Shown here: in pieces, positions 35,176-40,394 of the stretch | Numbering within the stretch: the stretch's first letter is position 1 | Layout: every line of letters begins with the position of its first letter | Position numbers and translations under genes: made by a program | NCBI GenBank assembly: GCA_002390205.1 | Contig: DGOV01000020.1 | Coordinates: 3,653-44,046 of the forward strand | Direction of reading: 5' to 3' | Source of the DNA: Proteobacteria bacterium UBA4457 | GTDB lineage: Bacteria > Pseudomonadota > Gammaproteobacteria > Ga0077536 | DNA length: 40,394 bases | Notes under the pieces: model-generated | The model's input: only the letters and a program-made list of their open reading frames with translations | The model's database searches: none | Told to the model about the DNA's origin: nothing

Positions 35176-37308
35176 CTAGTGTAATTTTTCAGGTCCTACA
35201 GTATCGGTACTATCTTCCTCAGGGTTGACCCTACTCTCAGCAGGCTCGGGATTACTCTCCCAGTCTGCAGGCTTTCTTGGGCTTAGATTATTCATCACAT
35301 CATCAAGCTGATGGCTATCCAATGTCTCGTATTCAACCAAGGCGTTCGCCATGGCATGAAGTTTATCAACGTTCTCTTCAAGAATTCCCTTAGCACGCGA
35401 GTAATTCCTGTTAACTATCTTTCGCACTTCCTCGTCAATTAAATGCGCAGTTTCGTCTGAGACAGTCTTATGCTGGGTTACTGAGCGACCCAAGAACACC
35501 TCACCATCATCATCGCTAAAAGTCATTGGCCCTAACTTCTCTGAGAGCCCCCAGCGCGTAACCATATTCCTGGCGAGTTCTGTTACACGCTCAATATCAT
35601 TTGAGGCACCCGTAGTTACAGCATCTGCTCCAAAGATAAGCTCCTCAGCTATCCTTCCTCCAAAAAGGCTGGAGATCTGACTCTCAAGTCGCGCCCTACT
35701 ATAACTCAGCCTATCTTCCTCAGGAAGAAACATTGTGACTCCTAAAGCCCTACCACGCGGAATAACAGTTACTTTGTACACTGGGTCATGAAAAGGAACA
35801 AGTCTGCCGACAATTGCGTGTCCAGCTTCGTGATACGCCGTCAATTTCTTCTCATCCTCACTCATAACCATTGAGCGCCTTTCTGCCCCCATCATTATTT
35901 TATCCTTGGCTTTTTCAAACTCGGACATAGCGACTACAAGCTTATCTCCCCTAGCCGCAAAAAGAGCCGCTTCATTCACTAAGTTAGCAAGGTCAGCCCC
36001 AGAAAAACCAGGGGTTCCGCGAGCTAAAGTCAGCGGGACTACATTATCCGCCATAGGTACTTTCCTCATGTGCACCTTCAAAATCTGTTCTCTACCCTTG
36101 ATATCTGGGAGAGGCACTACAACTTGTCTATCAAATCTTCCAGGCCTGAGTAGTGCTGGGTCCAAAACATCGGGGCGGTTTGTTGCTGCAATAACTATTA
36201 CCCCTTCATTCCCTTCAAAGCCATCCATCTCTACCAGAAGTTGATTTAATGTTTGCTCCCGCTCATCATGGCCACCGCCTAGGCCTGCTCCACGATGTCG
36301 CCCCACAGCATCGATCTCGTCGATGAAAATAATACAAGGAGCTCTCTTTTTCGCTTGTTCAAACATATCTCGTACCCGAGAGGCTCCGACACCAACAAAC
36401 ATTTCAACAAAGTCACTCCCAGAAAGTCCAAAGAAGGGCACGCCAGCTTCACCCGCAATCGCTTTTGCGAGGAGAGTTTTTCCTGTCCCAGGAGGGCCTA
36501 CTAATAAAACACCCTTCGGAATATGGCCACCAAGAACCTGATATTTCTCAGGGCTTCGAAGAAACTCAACCACTTCGCGAAGTTCATCAACGGCTTCGTC
36601 TATCCCAGCGACGTCATCAAAACTGATCCCGAGATCTTCTTGGGCATACATTTTTCCTCGGCTGCGGCCAAATGCCATTGGGCTGCCGGCCCCTCCAAGG
36701 CGACGCACCATGAGAAAGAATCCCAATGCCAGTAATCCGGTCAACACCAACATTGGCATCCAGTTTCGCCAAGGACTCGGTGGATCTTCATACCGATAAT
36801 CAACTTTATTCAGATCGAGTATCTTCGACAGCTGTCCCTCAGAGTTCTCACTTGGGAGTTTGGCAGTCCGAAATCGTAGCTGTTCACCTTGGGCGTTCCC
36901 ACCAGCCGTTAATCGACCGTCATCAATAGGTCGCAGTCCGCCTCGTCCATTGCCTCCTGGTAAAGGAACCTTTCGCAGTGTTCCAGTCACCTCAAATGCA
37001 CCGATGACCACATCATCGATCGAGCAGAATCGTGAAACCAGTGGAGACCCTTTTGCTGTTTCGCCTGTAATAACCTCTACGAATCGTGGCGAGCCCGACT
37101 GATCTTCTTCTTCACCAGCAGCTCGAATAAGCCGCTCCAGATCGGTGTAGCTCAATTGAACTTCCTGCCCATTACTGAAGAGGCTCGCTGCAAAAAGACC
37201 AGCGACTGCAACGGCAATCAGGGACCAGATGAGATTTGAGCCACCGAAAGCCTGCTTCCGATCACCAGAACGCCGTCCAGGATCTTTTTCATTATTTTTT
37301 TGATTCAT
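35176..37308 (-). CDS. ftsH: ATP-dependent zinc metalloprotease FtsH, apparently chimeric between two phyla
   Basis: Membrane AAA+ protease for quality control of membrane and regulatory proteins. 710 aa: membrane segments near 25-45 and 183-202 around a large outer domain; Walker A GPPGTGKT (271-278); pore loop MFVG (303-306); Walker B IIFIDEID (326-333); second region of homology TNRPDVLDPALLRPGRFDR (376-394); zinc site HEAGH (493-497) with third ligand Asp571 in GASNDI. All catalytic parts are present. From about residue 310 on it reads like gammaproteobacterial FtsH (EQAKKRAPCIIFIDEIDAVG, GRHRGAGLGGGHDERE, AERRSMVM). Residues 1-295 do not: long outer domain, DEAVDELREVVEFLRSPEKY and VPFFGLSGSDF resemble planctomycete FtsH. 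glmM downstream fits the gammaproteobacterial half; dxr upstream fits the other half. Confidence 0.93.
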   Translation of the reverse strand: MNQKNNEKDPGRRSGDRKQAFGGSNLIWSLIAVAVAGLFAASLFSNGQEVQLSYTDLERLIRAAGEEEDQSGSPRFVEVITGETAKGSPLVSRFCSIDDVVIGAFEVTGTLRKVPLPGGNGRGGLRPIDDGRLTAGGNAQGEQLRFRTAKLPSENSEGQLSKILDLNKVDYRYEDPPSPWRNWMPMLVLTGLLALGFFLMVRRLGGAGSPMAFGRSRGKMYAQEDLGISFDDVAGIDEAVDELREVVEFLRSPEKYQVLGGHIPKGVLLVGPPGTGKTLLAKAIAGEAGVPFFGLSGSDFVEMFVGVGASRVRDMFEQAKKRAPCIIFIDEIDAVGRHRGAGLGGGHDEREQTLNQLLVEMDGFEGNEGVIVIAATNRPDVLDPALLRPGRFDRQVVVPLPDIKGREQILKVHMRKVPMADNVVPLTLARGTPGFSGADLANLVNEAALFAARGDKLVVAMSEFEKAKDKIMMGAERRSMVMSEDEKKLTAYHEAGHAIVGRLVPFHDPVYKVTVIPRGRALGVTMFLPEEDRLSYSRARLESQISSLFGGRIAEELIFGADAVTTGASNDIERVTELARNMVTRWGLSEKLGPMTFSDDDGEVFLGRSVTQHKTVSDETAHLIDEEVRKIVNRNYSRAKGILEENVDKLHAMANALVEYETLDSHQLDDVMNNLSPRKPADWESNPEPAESRVNPEEDSTDTVGPEKLH
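36379..36426. other. Probable junction of gammaproteobacterial and planctomycete sequence
   Basis: This interval codes for FtsH residues 295-310, nearly invariant across bacteria. Residues on the N-terminal side follow planctomycete wording, those on the C-terminal side gammaproteobacterial wording. Hand-counted GC: 26/60 at 35581-35640, 27/60 at 36301-36360, 31/60 at 36421-36480, 35/60 at 36901-36960. The exact break cannot be placed within the conserved stretch. Confidence 0.7.
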
Positions 37309-37561
37309 AGACGAAATGTCGCAATCGTTTCTTTATTTTGAGAGGCAGCACCGTATTCTCTCTATCGTAGGCTCGAAAGAAGCCTGCGACAAATGACGTG
37401 CATGGCATCCGGCGACAGGAGTGCGTAAACTAGATTTCCGCGTATTTCGACATGTTTTCATAGTTTCCCAGATTGACCCGTCCATGATGTTACCCGACCG
37501 CACTGTGGCTTCTGCCACTTCAATGGCCGTTTCGGGTGAGGAAGTCGTGCGTGAGCAATCG
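37309..37561. other. Spacer between divergent ftsH and dxr
   Basis: About 250 bases of higher-GC sequence. The dxr frame stays open upstream to 37421, with in-frame ATGs at 37484, 37487 and 37523, so part of it could be coding. I see no clear sigma70-type promoter or hairpin. Confidence 0.4.
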
Positions 37562-38740
37562 ATGGATTTTCAAATGTCCTCAGATGCCGTTCCTCTTCGT
37601 GTTGCGGTTCTGGGTTCAACCGGAAGTATCGGCAAGAATACCCTTGAAGTCATCGCTGCCTCGGAAGGTCGTTTCAAGGTGCACCTGCTGTGTGGTCACC
37701 GCAGCATTGATGTTCTGGTTGAACAGGCTCAAGCATGTCGGCCTCGCTGGGTCGTAGTGACCGATTCGACTGCTGCAGAATCACTTGGACCGGGCGCGTT
37801 CCCAAAGGGAACAGAACTCGTCGTTGGTCCAGAACGTCTTGAAGAACTATTAGCTGCTCCAGAAGTTGATCGTGTTGTTTCGGCTATTGTCGGGGCTGCC
37901 GGTTTGCGCAGTACCTGGTCAGCACTCGCTGCTGGGAAGACGGTAGCACTTGCCAATAAAGAAACGCTGGTAACAGCTGGGCCTTTGGTAACACAGTTGG
38001 CAGCACGTTCTGGTGCTACAATTGTGCCGGTCGATAGTGAGCATTCTGCAATCCATCAGGCGTTACGGAGTGGACGTCGTCATGAACTGCAGCGAGTCGT
38101 ACTGACTGCCAGCGGCGGGCCTTTCCGAACTCATACCAAAGAGCAGATATCTGAGGTAACGCCAGAGCAAGCGCTCAAGCACCCAACCTGGTCAATGGGG
38201 CCGAAGATCACCATTGATTCGGCAACGATGATGAACAAGGCTCTTGAATTGATTGAGGCCCGCTGGCTCTTCGATCTCCGAGCGGACCAGTTGGGTGTCG
38301 TTGTCCATCCACAATCAATTATCCATTCTTTTGTTGAATTTGTTGATGGTTCGGTCATTGCCCAGATTGGACCACCAGACATGAAACTTCCGATCCAGTA
38401 TGCACTGGCGTATCCAGAAAGGTACGATGGTCCGGCTCGGCGGTTCGATTTTGGTGTTGCACAGCAACTGGAATTGAGCCCCCCCGACCTTGAACGTTTT
38501 CCAGCAGTCCGTCTTGGCTATGATGTTGCGGCTCGGGGTGGTACTGCCGGTGTGGTTTTGAATGCTGTAAACGAGGAGGCAGTGCAGGCTTTCCTCAACG
38601 GTGTGGTGAAGTTTCCACAGATTGCTGAATTGTGTGAGCGAGCAGTGTCGGAACATCCATTTATTGGTGACCCGACACTCGAAGACATACTCAGGCTTGA
38701 TACCTGGGCCAGAAAGGAAGTCCAAACGTGGATGTGTTGA
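37562..38740 (+). CDS. dxr: 1-deoxy-D-xylulose 5-phosphate reductoisomerase (planctomycete-like)
   Basis: Second step of the non-mevalonate isoprenoid pathway, DXP to MEP with NADPH. 392 aa from ATG 37562, the usual length. NADPH loop AVLGSTGSIG (15-24), NKETLVTAG, metal site VDSEHSAIHQAL, DSATMMNKALELIEA and the lid/substrate stretch HPQSIIHSFVEFVDGS are complete. An upstream in-frame start at 37421 would add 47 residues with no family match. Codons are richer in G and C than in the isoprenoid genes ispD and ispF of this window, and the TGATG overlap with rseP gives the dxr-rseP pair I associate with Planctomycetes. Confidence 0.94.
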   Translation: MDFQMSSDAVPLRVAVLGSTGSIGKNTLEVIAASEGRFKVHLLCGHRSIDVLVEQAQACRPRWVVVTDSTAAESLGPGAFPKGTELVVGPERLEELLAAPEVDRVVSAIVGAAGLRSTWSALAAGKTVALANKETLVTAGPLVTQLAARSGATIVPVDSEHSAIHQALRSGRRHELQRVVLTASGGPFRTHTKEQISEVTPEQALKHPTWSMGPKITIDSATMMNKALELIEARWLFDLRADQLGVVVHPQSIIHSFVEFVDGSVIAQIGPPDMKLPIQYALAYPERYDGPARRFDFGVAQQLELSPPDLERFPAVRLGYDVAARGGTAGVVLNAVNEEAVQAFLNGVVKFPQIAELCERAVSEHPFIGDPTLEDILRLDTWARKEVQTWMC

Positions 38741-40394
38741 TGTCGCCGAGTGCTGTCATTTCACCTAATGGGATGATAGGAATGTGGATTCTTCAGCCGG
38801 CAAGCTGGCTTGTGATTTTGCAGGTTGCAATTGGTCTTGGCTTTGTCATTTTTGTTCATGAACTCGGACACTTCCTTGTTGCGAAAGCCTGTGGGGTCAA
38901 GTGCGAGAAGTTTTATATCGGCTTTGATATTAACGGCTGGAATCTCGGCAAGTTTACATGGGGTGAGACTGAGTATGGCATCGGTATTCTGCCTCTTGGG
39001 GGATATGTGAAGATGCTTGGGCAGGATGATAATCCTGCGGCCGCAGCTCGCGAAGCCCAGCGGGCAAAAGATATTATTGAGTCAGGTGATTTGCCACCAG
39101 AGCCAACTTCTGATCCACACCCTGCGTGGGATCCACGAAGTTATCCTGCCCAGTCGGTACCTGAACGAATGGCAATCATTTCGGCTGGTGTAATCATGAA
39201 TGTGATCTTTGCCGTCTTACTTGCAGCGTGGGCATTTGGTCTTGGTGTACAAGAATTGACTTGTGAAGTCTCGAGTGTTCGGCCTGGTGGTGCAGCGTGG
39301 CGAGCTGGATTACGTACCGGTGACGAGATTGTTGCCATAGGATCAAAAACCGAACCAGTCTTTACCGATCTGCAGAAGGGTGTGACGCTGGGTGATCCGG
39401 CACAAGGAATAGATTTCACGGTACGACGGCCCGCTGATGGGAGTGAGCGGACGCTGACGCTTCACCCTGATACAGACCTGGGAATTCCGACAGTCGGCGT
39501 GACCAGTCCATTTTCAGTAACGTTACCAGAAAGCTTGGAACCTGGGCTTCCTGGCGCTGCTTCGCAAGCGAATCCTGCTTTTGAACCAGGAGACACCATT
39601 ACGGCAGTCGATGGTGCATCTATCTCAAGCTATGCCGAACTGATTGCATCTCTTTCTGGTAAGGCAGAGACTCCTGTTTCAATTTCAGTGCAGCGTCAAG
39701 ATAAGAATCTATCTATTTCAGTCCCTGCTCAGCCTCGACGTGAAACTGGTTTGGTGATGGTGCCAGGATTGATTGCGAGTGTCCAAGCGGATTCTCCGGC
39801 ATCTGCAGCCGAGCTGAAAGCAGGCGACAGAATCGTTTCTATCGATGGCGAATCATTGGGTAATCCTTTGACGATTGATGACCGTCTCAAGAAGCGATCA
39901 GGTGAGGTCGTCTTGTTAGGCGTTCTCCGTAGCGATGCTGTTCATAATGCTTCTGGTGAACTTGTCACTGAAACAATCGAAGTCACGCCCCGAGATGTTA
40001 CATGGATTGAGCAGGCGCGGTGGCCCCAAAGTCCGGTAGCTGTTTCAAGTCTTGGTATTGCTTTTAATATCGGTTCCGAGATTGCAAAAGTCGTGCCTGG
40101 CTCACCAGCTGCTCGGGCAGGCATCAAAGAAGGTGAGTTTGTGACTCGCGCACGATTTGCAAAAAAAGATGAACCAATTGATGAGGATGACCCGGGAGTT
40201 GAATTATCAGAAGAATCACAGAGCTGGCCATTTGTCATGGCGATGGTTCAGCAGTCACCGAAAGATACTCGTCTGCAATTAACAGTGAAATCATCCGATG
40301 GACTCGCCAGAGATGTTGAACTGAATCCTATTGACTCAACTGTTGATTTTATTGTTGATCGTGGATTGGTGTTCCGCCCGGTGTACCGTCTTGT
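38740..40394 (+). CDS. rseP: RseP-type site-2 membrane protease with several PDZ modules (planctomycete-like, truncated by window edge)
   Basis: Intramembrane zinc metalloprotease; the E. coli homologue cuts the anti-sigma factor RseA. The frame is open for 551 codons to the window end. Zinc motif HELGH (40-44) lies in the first membrane segment (about 23-43), GGYVKMLGQDD at 87-97, and the second membrane segment AGVIMNVIFAVLLAAWAF at 149-166. A long insertion (about 98-140) rich in Ala, Glu and Pro is typical of planctomycete forms. Four PDZ-like stretches follow (near 175, 280, 350 and 445); E. coli RseP has two. The C-terminal membrane segments with the third zinc ligand lie beyond the edge. 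ATG 38740 overlaps the dxr stop; GTGs at 38728 and 38734 are alternatives. Confidence 0.92.
   Translation, partial: MSPSAVISPNGMIGMWILQPASWLVILQVAIGLGFVIFVHELGHFLVAKACGVKCEKFYIGFDINGWNLGKFTWGETEYGIGILPLGGYVKMLGQDDNPAAAAREAQRAKDIIESGDLPPEPTSDPHPAWDPRSYPAQSVPERMAIISAGVIMNVIFAVLLAAWAFGLGVQELTCEVSSVRPGGAAWRAGLRTGDEIVAIGSKTEPVFTDLQKGVTLGDPAQGIDFTVRRPADGSERTLTLHPDTDLGIPTVGVTSPFSVTLPESLEPGLPGAASQANPAFEPGDTITAVDGASISSYAELIASLSGKAETPVSISVQRQDKNLSISVPAQPRRETGLVMVPGLIASVQADSPASAAELKAGDRIVSIDGESLGNPLTIDDRLKKRSGEVVLLGVLRSDAVHNASGELVTETIEVTPRDVTWIEQARWPQSPVAVSSLGIAFNIGSEIAKVVPGSPAARAGIKEGEFVTRARFAKKDEPIDEDDPGVELSEESQSWPFVMAMVQQSPKDTRLQLTVKSSDGLARDVELNPIDSTVDFIVDRGLVFRPVYRL

Noticed and set aside
35176..37308. 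FtsH as a genuinely novel hybrid protease
   Set aside because: The break in an invariant segment, the change of neighbours and the GC step at the same point fit a chimeric contig better; kept as a finding about origin, not as a new enzyme.
1..40394. Defence system, prophage, CRISPR, integron or secondary-metabolite cluster
   Set aside because: Nearly every complete gene is a recognisable housekeeping or biosynthetic gene; no repeats, transposases, integrases or effector-like genes were seen.

Overview
The window is mostly a stretch of a moderately AT-rich, gene-dense gammaproteobacterial chromosome, probably from a free-living marine lineage. Two classical gammaproteobacterial blocks support this. 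One is pyrG-kdsA-eno-ftsB-ispD-ispF. The other is leuB-asd-fimV-truA-trpFBA-accD-folC-dedD-cvpA-purF-metZ. glmM next to ftsH, gyrA, purB and purL fit the same origin. Genes are tightly packed, with three tail-to-tail overlaps, several start overlaps and many GTG or TTG starts. Only one gap before 36 kb is long (about 0.6 kb, upstream of fhs). I see no tRNA, rRNA, CRISPR array, insertion sequence or prophage.

Layout: 1-330 is the 5' end of gyrA (minus). 631-1926 is a TRZ/ATZ/MtaD-type amidohydrolase that has lost nearly all its metal and catalytic residues. 1923-2534 is RNase T (minus). 2639-9519 is a plus-strand run of tas, purB, purL and an Smr-domain gene. 9513-14838 is the minus-strand cell-envelope and central-metabolism run (pyrG, kdsA, eno, ftsB, ispD, ispF). 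15451-18947 holds fhs, a Prx5-type peroxiredoxin and serine-glyoxylate aminotransferase, which together suggest one-carbon and glyoxylate metabolism. 19123-31607 is the long minus-strand biosynthetic block: methionine, purine, folate, fatty acid, tryptophan, aspartate-family and leucine genes, with truA and a very short FimV. 31732-33767 is dapC-dapD, which with asd supplies lysine and diaminopimelate. 33764-35104 is glmM.

The most striking point is inside ftsH (35176-37308, minus). The C-terminal part reads as an ordinary gammaproteobacterial FtsH in its expected place upstream of glmM. The N-terminal part and everything from about 36.4 kb to the end (divergent dxr and rseP) read as Planctomycetes. 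GC also rises, from roughly 37-45% to 50-58% in lines I counted by hand. The switch falls in about 50 bases coding for a near-universal part of the AAA+ domain. The simplest explanation is a chimeric join of two organisms' DNA at a conserved gene (assembly or amplification artefact). Real recombination is possible but less likely. The terminal 4 kb should not be credited to the same organism without read-level support.

I did not find a convincing new multi-gene system. The best biological leads are the amidohydrolase pseudoenzyme, the miniature FimV, and the near-perfect 38-bp palindrome between fhs and the peroxiredoxin gene.
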